A stretch of DNA of 64,000 nucleotides from Gelidibacter maritimus (GTDB taxonomy: Bacteria > Bacteroidota > Bacteroidia > Flavobacteriales > Flavobacteriaceae). Location of the stretch: the NCBI RefSeq assembly GCF_014062315.1, contig NZ_JACGLT010000004.1, forward strand, positions 310,001 to 374,000, given 5' to 3'. Below are positions 8,053 to 17,904 of the stretch, one piece after another. The notes beneath the pieces were generated by a model that saw nothing but the letters and a program-made list of their open reading frames with translations, had not been told where the DNA came from and did not search any database. Both the position numbers and the translations under genes were made by a program. The first letter of the stretch is position 1. Every line of letters starts with the position of its first letter.

Positions 8053-9429
8053 TTATAAGTGAATCACTTCACCATAGGCCGCAGCAACAGCTTCCATAAC
8101 TGCTTCACTCATCGTAGGATGTGGATGCACAGCTTTTAATACCTCATGACCGGTGGTCTCCAATTTTCGTCCTAAAACAGCTTCAGCAATCATATCGGTT
8201 ACACCAGCGCCAATCATATGGCAGCCCAACCATTCGCCATATTTGGCGTCAAAAATCACTTTTACAAAACCTTCTGTAGCTCCAGAAGCACTTGCTTTAC
8301 CTGAGGCCGAGAATGGGAATTTACCAACTTTAATATCGTAACCTTTCTCTTTGGCTTGTTTTTCGGTTAGTCCAACACTCGAGATTTCAGGAGTTGCATA
8401 TGTACACCCAGGAATGTTGCCGTAATCTAAAGGCTCTACATTCTGACCTGCAATTTTTTCGACACATAAAATGCCCTCTGCAGAAGCAACATGCGCCAAA
8501 GCTTGGCCTTCAACCACATCGCCAATAGCATAATATCCTGGAATATTGGTTTGGTAGTAATTGTTGACCAAAATCTTATCTCTGCCAACAGCAATACCTA
8601 CATCTTCCAAGCCTATGTTTTCAATATTGGATTTGATTCCAACGGCAGAAAGAAGAATATCTGCTTCAAGCGCTTCTTCACCTTTTGCGGTTTTAACAGT
8701 GGCCACAACACCCTTTCCAGACGTGTCCACTTTGGTCACTTCAGAAGATGTCATAATTTTAATACCACTTTTCTTGAATGATTTCTCCAGTTGTTTTGAA
8801 ACTTCTTCATCTTCAACAGGAACAACATTTGGTAAAAATTCAACAATAGTTACGTCTGTTCCCATTGCATTGTAGAAATAGGCAAACTCTACGCCAATAG
8901 CCCCTGAACCTACTACAATCATTTTTTTAGGTTGTTCTTTTAAGACCATAGCTTCTCTGTAACCAATTACTTTTTTGCCATCTTGCTTTAAGCTTGGCAA
9001 TTCTCTTGATCGGGCTCCAGTAGCAATGATGATATGGTCGGCACTATATTCCTTTCCGTCAACATCAACTTTCTTTCCCGGTTTAAGTTTCCCAAAACCT
9101 TCAATGACATCAATTTTATTTTTCTTTAGCAAAAACTGAACACCTTTGCTCATGCCGCCTGCAACATCACGACTGCGTTTTACAACAGCAGTAAAGTCCT
9201 TATCGGCATCCTTTACAGAAAGACCATATTTATCGGCATGCTTTAAATATTCGAAAACTTCAGCCGATTTTAACAAGGCCTTAGTCGGGATACAACCCCA
9301 ATTTAAACAAACGCCACCGAGACTTTCTTTTTCAACTATTGCAGTTTTGAAACCTAATTGTGATGCTCTAATAGCAGTTACGTAGCCACCAGGACCACTT
9401 CCAAGAACAATGATATCGTATTTACTCAT
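8053..9429 (-). CDS. lpdA: Dihydrolipoyl dehydrogenase (E3)
   Basis: Flavoprotein that reoxidises dihydrolipoamide in the pyruvate, 2-oxoglutarate or branched-chain dehydrogenase complexes, or the glycine cleavage system. The FAD-binding GSGPGG motif is at about residues 10-15. The redox pair C41/C46 lies in GGVCLNWGCIPTK. A second Rossmann motif GSGAIG binds NAD. The second FAD site is YAIGDVV. The C-terminal interface holds H437 and E442 in HPHPTMSEA, the catalytic His-Glu pair. At 458 residues it is the standard length. It is monocistronic, with its own promoter and terminator, and no E1/E2 gene is adjacent, so the target complex is unspecified. Confidence 0.97.
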   Translation of the reverse strand: MSKYDIIVLGSGPGGYVTAIRASQLGFKTAIVEKESLGGVCLNWGCIPTKALLKSAEVFEYLKHADKYGLSVKDADKDFTAVVKRSRDVAGGMSKGVQFLLKKNKIDVIEGFGKLKPGKKVDVDGKEYSADHIIIATGARSRELPSLKQDGKKVIGYREAMVLKEQPKKMIVVGSGAIGVEFAYFYNAMGTDVTIVEFLPNVVPVEDEEVSKQLEKSFKKSGIKIMTSSEVTKVDTSGKGVVATVKTAKGEEALEADILLSAVGIKSNIENIGLEDVGIAVGRDKILVNNYYQTNIPGYYAIGDVVEGQALAHVASAEGILCVEKIAGQNVEPLDYGNIPGCTYATPEISSVGLTEKQAKEKGYDIKVGKFPFSASGKASASGATEGFVKVIFDAKYGEWLGCHMIGAGVTDMIAEAVLGRKLETTGHEVLKAVHPHPTMSEAVMEAVAAAYGEVIHL

Positions 9430-9458
9430 GAGATTATTTTAATCGTGATTAGAAGCTA

Positions 9459-9491
9459 CGAAGTTACAAAAAGTAAATTTCAAATTGCAAA
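9459..9491 (-). promoter_or_regulatory. Promoter of lpdA
   Basis: Reading on the minus strand: TTTG (9491-9488), a 21-base spacer, then TAACTTCG (9466-9459), one base from the TAnnTTTG consensus. It is placed about 30 bases before the lpdA start codon. Confidence 0.6.
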
Positions 9492-9785
9492 TTACCAATT
9501 CCAAATATGGTAATAGTTATTAAGAATTGTTTGTAAAGGGTGCATGTTACTGTATCCGTAAGTTCAATGGATCATTGTTAAATCGCCAAAGCGAGTAATA
9601 AATTCAAATTTCTATCCTATAAAACAACCCTGCTTTTGGAAATTACATACCACTTAAATTTTACTGAAAATTATTACATTTTATCAGTAAAACGTCGTCT
9701 GCTTTTGTATTTATAATCTTCCAATCAGCAACTGCTAAAGGTTATTGGCAACTCGCGAGAATATAGAATATATCAAACTGGACCT
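9492..9785. other. Intergenic region, nothing recognised
   Basis: AT-rich stretch between the lpdA promoter and the end of msrB. No open frame, hairpin terminator or RNA gene is apparent. Confidence 0.5.
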
Positions 9786-10277
9786 TTACTTTTTGGCTGG
9801 AACAAACTCCAAGGCAACGCCGTTGATGCAATGGCGTTTTCCTGTCGTTCTTTTGGGGCCATCATCAAAAACATGGCCTAAATGTCCGCCACAATTGGCG
9901 CAATGCTCTTCGTTACGCATAAAACCTAATTTTTTATCGGTTGAAAAAGCGACATTGCCTTCAATAACCCGATCAAAACTTGGCCATCCAGTTCCCGAAT
10001 CAAATTTGTGCTCACTTTTATATAATGGGGTTTTGCACGCCGCACAAACATAGGTGCCAACCTCATGATTATCATTTAGCGGACTGGAGAATGCCCGTTC
10101 AGTGCCCGCTTGTCTGAGAACATAATATTGTTCAGCGGTAAGTTGCGCCTTCCATTCGGCATCAGTTTTTGTAACTTTAAAGTCGTTGGTTGTCGAAGAA
10201 GCATTGGCTTTCTTTTGAGCAGAGCTGTTGCAACTAAAAACAAGGCTTAATATAAGTATTAATGGTAATGTTTTCAT
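9786..10277 (-). CDS. msrB: Peptide-methionine (R)-S-oxide reductase, lipoprotein form
   Basis: Repairs oxidised methionine (R-sulfoxide) in proteins. The N-terminus is a lipoprotein signal peptide with lipobox LVFSC (C16), so this MsrB is exported and lipid-anchored, unlike cytoplasmic versions. The SelR domain spans about residues 35-160, with zinc-binding pairs C78/C81 (CAAC) and C126/C129 (CANC), and the catalytic cysteine C150 in RHCINGVAL. The GTGWPSF motif is intact. No msrA is adjacent. Location suggests repair of envelope proteins; its electron donor is not visible here. Confidence 0.95.
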   Translation of the reverse strand: MKTLPLILILSLVFSCNSSAQKKANASSTTNDFKVTKTDAEWKAQLTAEQYYVLRQAGTERAFSSPLNDNHEVGTYVCAACKTPLYKSEHKFDSGTGWPSFDRVIEGNVAFSTDKKLGFMRNEEHCANCGGHLGHVFDDGPKRTTGKRHCINGVALEFVPAKK

Positions 10278-10450
10278 AAGGATCTATTTGTGGGTTTAAA
10301 ATTAAGTCGAAAGGTAATCGGTTTCCTTTCTCGATGCTGCGTTAAGATAATCATAAGGATTTAAATACGGATTTCTTGTTACTTTGTCTACGTAATTTTA
10401 GTATTTTAGGTTTTTAATTTGAAATAGTATAACCTTTTGAAGCTTTAAAT

Positions 10451-12667
10451 ATGGCAAATGTAACGCCTTGTAGTCGTTTTACCGATTTTGATATCAACTT
10501 GTTCTTAGCTGGAAAGCATTACAGGCTTTATGAAAAATTTGGCTCACACATCATGGAAGTTGATGGTGTTAAAGGCACTTATTTTGCAGTTTGGGCACCG
10601 AGTGCTAAAAAAGTTTCTGTTGTTGGCGATTTCAATAATTGGAATGAAAATTCACATGTACTTAATGTAAGATGGGATAAAAGTGGCGTTTGGGAAGGTT
10701 TTATCCCTAAAGTAGGTCAGGGGAATCTTTATAAATATAAAATCACCAGCCATCATAACAATATAAAAACGGAAAAAGCCGATCCTTATGCGCGTCGTGC
10801 AGAACATCCGCCACAAACGGCATCCATTATATGGGAAGACGACTATAAATGGAAAGATGACGATTGGATGTCCAAACGTAAAAAAAATAATGCCTTAGAA
10901 GCGCCATTTTCTGTTTACGAAGTGCACTTGAGTTCGTGGAAACGCCATGAGACTGAAGATCGATTTATGTCTTATGTAGAGTTGGCCAATGATCTTGTGG
11001 CTTACGTTAAAAAAATGAAATTTACCCATGTAGAGCTGATGCCTATAATGGAATTTCCTTATGACCCGAGTTGGGGCTATCAAATAACAGGTTATTTTGC
11101 GCCAACGTCGCGTTTTGGTTATCCTGAGGAATTTAAATTTTTGGTAGATACACTTCACAAAAATAATATTGGTGTGCTATTGGATTGGGTACCATCACAT
11201 TTTCCTGAAGATGCACACGGCCTCGGATACTTTGACGGTTCTTGTTTGTACGAACACCCAGATAGACGGAAAGGCTATCACCACGATTGGAAAAGTTTGA
11301 TCTTTAACTACGGACGCAACGAAGTCAAATCGTTTTTGATCAGTAATGCACTTTTTTGGCTGGATCAATATCATGCGGACGGGCTGCGTGTAGATGCCGT
11401 AGCGTCCATGTTATATTTGGATTATTCAAGAAATGACGGTGAGTGGGAACCAAACATGTACGGTGGAAGAGAAAATTTAGAAGCAGTGGCGTTTATTAAA
11501 GAAATGAACGAGGCCGTCTATTCCAATTACCCGGATGTGCAGAACATTGCCGAAGAATCTACCGCATTCCCAATGGTATCCCGACCTACATTTTCTGGTG
11601 GACTCGGGTTTGGTATGAAATGGATGATGGGTTGGATGCATGATTCGCTCGAGTATTTTGGTAAACCTCCTATCTATCGTCAATACCATCAAAATGATTT
11701 GACCTTTTCAATGACCTATGCGTTTTCTGAAAATTTTATGTTGCCTTTAAGCCACGATGAAGTTGTTTACGGCAAACGCTCTATTTTAGGACGTATGCCT
11801 GGTGATGAATGGCAGCGTTTTGCCAACTTGAGATTGTTGTACAGCTATATGTTCACCCATCCCGGTGGGAAATTGCTTTTTATGGGTTGTGAATTTGGAC
11901 AAGCCAACGAATGGAATTTCAGATCAAGTTTGGAGTGGCACTTGTTGGATTCAAAATTTCATCAAGGAATTCAAAACCTGATTATCGATTTAAATAGTTT
12001 GTACCAATCGGAACCAGCCATGTATGAAAAGCAATTTTCTGATGAAGGCTTTGAATGGATTGCTTATGACGACCATAAAAACTCGGTTTTGATTTATATA
12101 CGGAAAGGTAATGACTCTAAAAATGATGTTATCGTAGCCTGTAATATGACACCAACACCCATGGTCAGATACGGCATTGGAGTGCCTAAAAAAGGTAAGC
12201 TCCAAGAGGTTTTTAATAGCGATGATTTAAGTTATAATGGCACAGGCGATTTTAAGAATAAAGTCATTACGACTAAAAAATCTGAAATGCACAATCGGGA
12301 TCATTCGGCAGAAATCATCATTCCGCCGTTGGGAATGGTTGCCTTTAAATATCTCAAACCAACAAAGACTACCAAAAAGTCATCAGATAAATCGATAGTA
12401 AAAGAAAAGAAAACACCAGTTAGAAAAGGTGCTAAAAAAGTAGCCAAGGTAAAACCTAGGCCGAAAGATTTGGTAAAAAAAATCGATACAAAAAGCTCTG
12501 ATACGGTGAAAAGTAACGTAAAAAAGACGAATAAGCTGGAAAAAGAAATCAAAACCAAATCTTCTAAGGCACCAGCTAAAACATCGGTCAAAAAGAAAGC
12601 GACCAAAACCACTTCAAAAAGGTCAGGACCCACCTTAAATCCCAATAAAGCAGACAAAAAGAAATAA
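10451..12667 (+). CDS. glgB: 1,4-alpha-glucan branching enzyme with lysine-rich tail
   Basis: Forms alpha-1,6 branches in glycogen. A CBM48 domain (about residues 40-130, with VVGDFNNWN) precedes a GH13 barrel. Nucleophile D315 lies in DGLRVDAVAS, the acid/base glutamate at about 368 in AEEST, and the third acidic residue in PLSHDEVVYGK; the C-terminal beta domain ends near residue 635. Then comes an unusual extension of about 100 residues in which roughly one residue in three is lysine, mixed with T, S, A, P and V, like the tail of histone H1. It is in frame with no stop and is not part of the enzyme fold. A GH31 glucosidase gene follows 117 bases later, suggesting a glycogen or maltodextrin group. 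The synthesis genes glgA and glgC are not in the window. Confidence 0.95.
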   Translation: MANVTPCSRFTDFDINLFLAGKHYRLYEKFGSHIMEVDGVKGTYFAVWAPSAKKVSVVGDFNNWNENSHVLNVRWDKSGVWEGFIPKVGQGNLYKYKITSHHNNIKTEKADPYARRAEHPPQTASIIWEDDYKWKDDDWMSKRKKNNALEAPFSVYEVHLSSWKRHETEDRFMSYVELANDLVAYVKKMKFTHVELMPIMEFPYDPSWGYQITGYFAPTSRFGYPEEFKFLVDTLHKNNIGVLLDWVPSHFPEDAHGLGYFDGSCLYEHPDRRKGYHHDWKSLIFNYGRNEVKSFLISNALFWLDQYHADGLRVDAVASMLYLDYSRNDGEWEPNMYGGRENLEAVAFIKEMNEAVYSNYPDVQNIAEESTAFPMVSRPTFSGGLGFGMKWMMGWMHDSLEYFGKPPIYRQYHQNDLTFSMTYAFSENFMLPLSHDEVVYGKRSILGRMPGDEWQRFANLRLLYSYMFTHPGGKLLFMGCEFGQANEWNFRSSLEWHLLDSKFHQGIQNLIIDLNSLYQSEPAMYEKQFSDEGFEWIAYDDHKNSVLIYIRKGNDSKNDVIVACNMTPTPMVRYGIGVPKKGKLQEVFNSDDLSYNGTGDFKNKVITTKKSEMHNRDHSAEIIIPPLGMVAFKYLKPTKTTKKSSDKSIVKEKKTPVRKGAKKVAKVKPRPKDLVKKIDTKSSDTVKSNVKKTNKLEKEIKTKSSKAPAKTSVKKKATKTTSKRSGPTLNPNKADKKK

Positions 12668-12784
12668 TTGTCAGGTAAATTTATTAAATAACCAACTCGC
12701 AATCGTTATAGTTAACAAGTACTATTAACTTAAATTTTATATTCGAAAATTTATGTGTTTTTTTGTGAGTTTTAATACCATATT

Positions 12785-15190
12785 ATGATTATAAATACTG
12801 ATTTAGAACAAAAGGGAAATTTATTCCCATCAAAAATAATAGACTATAGGAAAGACGTTGATACGCTTTACTTTACTACAGATAATGATGTGGTTCTTGA
12901 AATGACGATAGTAAGAGACAGCGTTCTTCGTTTTAGATATACCACAACGGGTACTTTTGAAAATGACTTTTCTTATGCCATTACTAAACATGCCAGTAAA
13001 GGTTATAATTTATTACAGATTGAAGAAGAGGCAGAATCTTATAAGGTTACCACTTCAAAACTGGTTTGTCATGTCAAGAAAGAGAATTTACAAGTCTTGA
13101 TTTTTGACGCCAAAGATCATAAGCTTATCAATGAAGACGAATTGGGTTTCCATTGGGAAGAGAGTTATGAGTATGGTGGAAATATTGTCAAAATGAGTAA
13201 AGTGTCTCACGATGGCGAGAGTTATTACGGATTGGGAGACAAACCTGTTGAGCTTAATTTAAAAGGCAAACGTTTTGAAAACTGGGTAACGGATAGTTAT
13301 GCCTTCGGAAAAGGTACGGATCCTATTTATAAAGCCATTCCGTTTTTCACTGGATTGAAGGATAAAAAAGCCTACGGAATTTTCTTTGACAATACCTTTA
13401 AAACTTATTTTGATTTTTCTCAAGAACGACGAAATGTTACGAGTTTTTGGGCCCAAGGAGGTGAAATGAACTATTACTTTATCTACGGTCCTCAAATGGA
13501 AGATGTAGTAGCCAATTATACCGACCTAACCGGAAAGCCGCACCAATTGCCACCCTTATGGGCTTTGGGTTTCCATCAGTGTAAATGGAGTTATTACCCA
13601 GAATCGACGGTAAAAGAAGTGGCTTCAAAATTTAGGGAATTGAATATTCCGTGTGACGCCATTTATTTGGATATCGATTATATGGATGGGTTTAGATGTT
13701 TTACATGGGATAAAAATCATTTTCCAGACCCTAAACGGATGGTCAAGGAATTGGCGGATGATGGCTTCAAAACGGTAGTCATTATTGACCCGGGAATTAA
13801 AGTGGATAAAGAATACTCTGTATTTAAGGAGGCATTAGAAAATGATTACTTCTGTAAACGTGCTGATGGGCCGTATATGAAAGGAAAAGTTTGGCCAGGA
13901 GAATGTTATTTCCCAGATTTCACTAACGAAAAAGTACGCGAATGGTGGTCAGATTTATTTAGGGATTTGGTTGAAAATATTGGTGTAAGAGGCGTATGGA
14001 ATGATATGAACGAACCTGCGGTTATGGAGGTTCCAAATAAAACGTTCCCAAATGATGTCAGACACGAATATGATGGCAACCGATGTAGCCATAGAAAAGC
14101 ACATAATGTCTACGGCATGCAAATGGCAAGAGCAACCTACCACGGCGTGAAGAAATTTGCCTATCCAAAACGACCATTTGTGATTACGCGCGCGGCATAC
14201 TCAGGAACACAACGCTATTGTTCAACTTGGACTGGCGACAACGTAGCTACATGGGAGCATTTATGGATTGCCAATATCCAGGCCCAACGTATGGCCATGT
14301 CTGGATTCTCCTTTGCCGGTAGTGATATTGGCGGATTTGCTGAACAGCCAAGTGGTGAGTTATTCACCAGATGGATTCAACTCGGAATTTTCCATCCGTT
14401 TTTCAGAGTCCATTCTTCAGGAGATCATGGAAATCAAGAACCGTGGGCCTTTGATGAGGATGTTACCGATATTGTCCGTAAATGGATTGAATTACGTTAT
14501 GAGTTATTGCCATATCTATACACATCTTTTTGGAAACATGTAGAGGAAGGTAGTCCAATGCTAAAGTCGTTAGTATTATTTGATCAAGATGATGAGCACA
14601 CACATTACAGGTCTGATGAGTTTATCTTTGGCGAACATATTTTGGTATGCCCAATTTTAGAGCCGAATGCTCGTGGTAGACGCATGTTTATTCCACGAGG
14701 GGACTGGTTTAACTTTTGGACTGATCAAATTGTTTCAGGTGGAAAGGAAATGTGGGTAGATGCTGATATTGAAACCATTCCAGTTTTCGTAAAGGCTGGC
14801 GCAATAATTCCGAAATATCCTGTGCAGCAATATGTTGGTGAACTTGAAATTGATGAAGTGACGCTTGATGTTTATTTCAAAAACGGAAAAGAATCCTCAA
14901 CATTATTTGACGACGCCCATGATGGCTATGATTATAAAAAGGGACGCTATAGCTTGAGAACTTTTAAGTTAACAGGAAAATCTGATGAGCTTATTATACA
15001 ACAGCATAAAGAAGGAAAGTACGATGCAGGCTATGAGAGGTTTAATATAAAACTACATGGACTTCCTTTTACGATTACTAAAGTACAGATTGATAATGAA
15101 GAGATACCGCTGAGTGAGCTTAAATTAAATGGAAGTAACTCAATGACAATCGATAAAGGTTTCTCCGAATTGCATATTTTCGGGAAGTAG
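12785..15190 (+). CDS. Glycoside hydrolase family 31 alpha-glucosidase
   Basis: Large (801-residue) hydrolase releasing alpha-linked glucose. The N-terminal beta-sandwich is followed by a (beta/alpha)8 barrel from about residue 255, with the family signatures FHQCKWSYYP, LDIDYMDGF, nucleophile D407 in VWNDMNEP and acid/base D485 in WTGDNVATW, then C-terminal beta domains. There is no signal peptide, so it should act in the cytoplasm, consistent with trimming of glycogen or imported maltodextrins alongside the upstream branching enzyme. GH31 also contains alpha-xylosidases and other activities; the motif set fits alpha-glucosidase best, but the exact linkage is inferred. Confidence 0.93.
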   Translation: MIINTDLEQKGNLFPSKIIDYRKDVDTLYFTTDNDVVLEMTIVRDSVLRFRYTTTGTFENDFSYAITKHASKGYNLLQIEEEAESYKVTTSKLVCHVKKENLQVLIFDAKDHKLINEDELGFHWEESYEYGGNIVKMSKVSHDGESYYGLGDKPVELNLKGKRFENWVTDSYAFGKGTDPIYKAIPFFTGLKDKKAYGIFFDNTFKTYFDFSQERRNVTSFWAQGGEMNYYFIYGPQMEDVVANYTDLTGKPHQLPPLWALGFHQCKWSYYPESTVKEVASKFRELNIPCDAIYLDIDYMDGFRCFTWDKNHFPDPKRMVKELADDGFKTVVIIDPGIKVDKEYSVFKEALENDYFCKRADGPYMKGKVWPGECYFPDFTNEKVREWWSDLFRDLVENIGVRGVWNDMNEPAVMEVPNKTFPNDVRHEYDGNRCSHRKAHNVYGMQMARATYHGVKKFAYPKRPFVITRAAYSGTQRYCSTWTGDNVATWEHLWIANIQAQRMAMSGFSFAGSDIGGFAEQPSGELFTRWIQLGIFHPFFRVHSSGDHGNQEPWAFDEDVTDIVRKWIELRYELLPYLYTSFWKHVEEGSPMLKSLVLFDQDDEHTHYRSDEFIFGEHILVCPILEPNARGRRMFIPRGDWFNFWTDQIVSGGKEMWVDADIETIPVFVKAGAIIPKYPVQQYVGELEIDEVTLDVYFKNGKESSTLFDDAHDGYDYKKGRYSLRTFKLTGKSDELIIQQHKEGKYDAGYERFNIKLHGLPFTITKVQIDNEEIPLSELKLNGSNSMTIDKGFSELHIFGK

Positions 15191-15296
15191 AACCTTTAAT
15201 GTTTTCACTTAGACAAAAACTATTTCTTTTTGAGTTAATCAATAAGGGAATGGTTTTTGTATTTTTATAGCAAATAACTCATAACATATCGTAAAG

Positions 15297-16115
15297 ATGA
15301 AATATAAGAATTCGATAGTAGCTATAGGTGCATTGACACTTTTTTTATCTTGTGCTACAAATCCATTTACTGGAAATAAGACCTTAGCTCTTGTACCCAA
15401 CTCACAACTCTTTCCTACTGCTTTTGCTCAGTATGATGAGTTTTTGACGGAGAATAAGGTGATCAGAAATACCAAAGACGCTGATATGGTAAAACGTGTT
15501 GGTCAGAAAATAGCCGTAGCCGCTGAGCGATGGTTAGATGCCAATGGGTATCAAGGTTATTTAAAAGATTACCAATGGGAGTATACCTTAGTTGACGATA
15601 AAACAGTGAACGCATGGTGTATGCCTGGAGGTAAGATTGTGGTTTACTCAGGTATTTTACCGGTTGCTGGTGATGAAGCTGGATTAGCCGCGATTATGGG
15701 ACATGAGGTTGCCCACGCACTTGCCAATCATGGGCAGCAACGTATGAGCGCTGGGATGTTGCAACAATTGGGCGCGGTGGCCGGTAATGTTGTCATCAAA
15801 GATCAGGAGACCTTAAACCTTTTTAATCAAGCTTACGGTGTAGGATCGCAAGTGGGGGTAATGCTTCCCTTTAGCCGAAGCCACGAATCGCAGGCAGATG
15901 AAATTGGTCTTTATTTAATGGCCATTGCAGGTTATGAACCGATGGAAGCCGCGAATTTATGGCGACGCATGAGTGCTCAAAGTGGAGGAGGAGCACCGCC
16001 TGAATTTTTAAGCACACACCCTGCCAATGAGACGCGTATTAAAAACATAGAAGCTCATGCAGATAAAGCCAGATCAGAAGCTCGAAAGTTTGGGGTCACC
16101 ACATTTAAAACCTAA
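15297..16115 (+). CDS. M48-family metalloprotease, lipoprotein
   Basis: Zinc protease of the periplasmic M48C (BepA/LoiP-like) kind. Lipobox TLFLSC puts the lipid anchor at C19. The catalytic motif is HEVAH (H136, E137, H140), with the third zinc ligand E197 in SRSHESQADEIG, the standard ExxAD signature. The terminal STHPANETRI motif is also typical. At 272 residues it has no TPR tail, so it is a single-domain enzyme. By family knowledge such proteins degrade misfolded outer-membrane proteins. It stands alone with its own downstream terminator. Confidence 0.93.
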   Translation: MKYKNSIVAIGALTLFLSCATNPFTGNKTLALVPNSQLFPTAFAQYDEFLTENKVIRNTKDADMVKRVGQKIAVAAERWLDANGYQGYLKDYQWEYTLVDDKTVNAWCMPGGKIVVYSGILPVAGDEAGLAAIMGHEVAHALANHGQQRMSAGMLQQLGAVAGNVVIKDQETLNLFNQAYGVGSQVGVMLPFSRSHESQADEIGLYLMAIAGYEPMEAANLWRRMSAQSGGGAPPEFLSTHPANETRIKNIEAHADKARSEARKFGVTTFKT

Positions 16116-16148
16116 TCCGGTCTTGTTTTAAAATAAATATCTAATTTT

Positions 16149-16190
16149 AAAAGCTGTTCATACCAATAATTGGAGCGAACAGCTTTTTTT
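16149..16190 (+). terminator. Terminator after the M48 protease gene
   Basis: Stem AAAAGCTGTTC / GAACAGCTTTT with a 17-base loop and T-run, 33 bases beyond the stop codon. Confidence 0.8.
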
Positions 16191-16198
16191 GTGAAACT

Positions 16199-16260
16199 CC
16201 TGTCTCCGGGCAGGCAGGCAAAACTCAAAAGCAAAGCGCATTGGGTTTGCTGGTTGCCTT
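16199..16260. repeat. Degenerate dispersed repeat, copy A
   Basis: A short block (TCCTGTCTCCGGGCAGGC followed by AAAACTCAAAAGCAAAGCG) in noncoding DNA that can be aligned by eye with the block at 54357-54405. It is richer in G and C than the surrounding spacer. It looks like a worn copy of a family-specific intergenic repeat; similarity is partial. Confidence 0.35.
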
Positions 16261-16403
16261 AGTAGCTATCATGATTATGACTGCAGTTTGCTTCGGAATT
16301 AAAATTCATTTTCTTAAGCTTCAGAATACCTGGTATTTTTCTTTTATAATTGCAGAAAGAACAATTTAAAAACAACAATAAACAAACACCTAATTAACCA
16401 CAA

Positions 16404-17780
16404 ATGGAGCAATATCAAAAAGGAAGCAAGAAACTACTGAATGCATGGGCATTTTATGATTGGGCCAATTCAGTATATACGCTGACCATTGCGTCATCCA
16501 TTTTTCCAATATTTTATTCAGCACTTTTTATTTCAGAGGTCAAAAAAGTAAGCGCCTTTGGATTTGAATTTAAAAGTACCGCGCTTATCACATTTGTTAC
16601 TGCATTCACCTTCTTGATTGTTGCAGTGATATCTCCTATTTTATCTGGTATTGCAGACTATGTTGGCAACAAGAAAAGTTTTATGAAGTTTTTCTGTTAT
16701 GTGGGCGGACTGGGTTGCATCGGATTATACTGGTTCAGCTTAGACCGAATTCATTTAAGTTTGCTGTTTTATTTTATGGGTTTGATAGGCTATTGGGGGA
16801 GTTTGGTGTTTTACAATTCTTATCTTCCTGATATCGCTTTTCCCGAACAACAAGATAAAATCAGCGCCAAAGGATTTTCATTGGGATATGTTGGAAGTGT
16901 ACTGTTGCTGATCATTAATTTGGCCATGGTAATGAAACCTGAGTTTTTCGGATTTGACATTTCCATAGCTCCCGATATTTTGGCAACAGGAACAGCAACA
17001 GACATTGAAGGCGCTAGAGAATCAGCCAAAAACGCGGCATCTATTGAAGCCATGCGAGTTGCTTTTATTACGGTAGGTTTATGGTGGATTCTGTTTAGTC
17101 AATACACATTCTATATTTTACCAAAAGGTGTATCAAATGGACATAAAGTCACCAAATCGATAGTGTTTAATGGTTTTAAAGAACTAAGAAACGTATGGAG
17201 AGCTTTGACCAATAATTTAAGATTGAAACGTTATCTCGGCGCTTTTTTTGTATTCAGTATGGCGGTACAGACCATTATGTTGGTAGCTGTTTATTTTGGT
17301 GAAGAAGAAATTGCTTGGGATGATAGCGATGGAAAAACAATGGGACTGATCATCAGTATTTTAATTATCCAATTGGTAGCTGTAGTCGGTGCGATTTTAA
17401 CCTCGCGAGCATCCGCTAAGTTCGGAAATATCAACACCTTAATTGCGGTTAATTTTATTTGGATGGCCTTATGTTTTTACGCCTATTTTATGGTCACGCC
17501 TTTGGATTTTTATATTGCGGCAGGCTTTGTAGGCTTTGTTATGGGAGGGATACAATCTCTGGCCCGATCAACTTATTCCAAATTTTTACCGGAAACTAAG
17601 GATACCACTTCATATTTTAGCTTCTATGATGTGGCTGAAAAAATAGGAATCGTTATCGGAATGGTTATTTTTGCCTCCATTGATCAAATAACCGGAAGTA
17701 TGCGCAATGCGATTTTATTCCTTTTTATATTCTTTCTGATTGGAATAGTATTGCTTTTCAGAGTGCCAAGACGGGAATAA
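16404..17780 (+). CDS. Major facilitator transporter, UMF1/Atg22 type
   Basis: Integral inner-membrane protein of 458 residues with about 12 hydrophobic segments. The N-terminus LLNAWAFYDWANSVYTLTI is the hallmark of the UMF1 family (related to yeast vacuolar Atg22, an amino-acid exporter). A GIADYVGNKKSFM loop takes the place of the usual MFS loop 2-3 motif, and the segment GFVMGGIQSLARSTYSKFLP in the second half is also conserved. Substrate is unknown in bacteria; export of amino acids or similar small solutes is an inference from Atg22. It is not in an operon. Confidence 0.9.
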   Translation: MEQYQKGSKKLLNAWAFYDWANSVYTLTIASSIFPIFYSALFISEVKKVSAFGFEFKSTALITFVTAFTFLIVAVISPILSGIADYVGNKKSFMKFFCYVGGLGCIGLYWFSLDRIHLSLLFYFMGLIGYWGSLVFYNSYLPDIAFPEQQDKISAKGFSLGYVGSVLLLIINLAMVMKPEFFGFDISIAPDILATGTATDIEGARESAKNAASIEAMRVAFITVGLWWILFSQYTFYILPKGVSNGHKVTKSIVFNGFKELRNVWRALTNNLRLKRYLGAFFVFSMAVQTIMLVAVYFGEEEIAWDDSDGKTMGLIISILIIQLVAVVGAILTSRASAKFGNINTLIAVNFIWMALCFYAYFMVTPLDFYIAAGFVGFVMGGIQSLARSTYSKFLPETKDTTSYFSFYDVAEKIGIVIGMVIFASIDQITGSMRNAILFLFIFFLIGIVLLFRVPRRE

Positions 17781-17904
17781 CGTTTGCTCTAAAATTTATA
17801 AGATTGATTTTAAGGTTGGTGTCAAAAAGTGACTCCCGATGGCGCAATTCTGATGCCGGTTAAGCGTTACTAACACAGGGATAACTATTGGGGCAAATCA
17901 CATG

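Noticed and set aside
12301-12702. Minus-strand open frame of 133 codons opposite the glgB tail
   Set aside because: Lysine codons (AAA/AAG) read backwards as TTT/CTT, giving a false hydrophobic F/L-rich protein.
16225-16370. Hydrophobic frame ALGLLVALVAIMIMTAVCFG in the spacer after the M48 gene
   Set aside because: No start codon, overlaps a repeat fragment, and the tail loses protein character.
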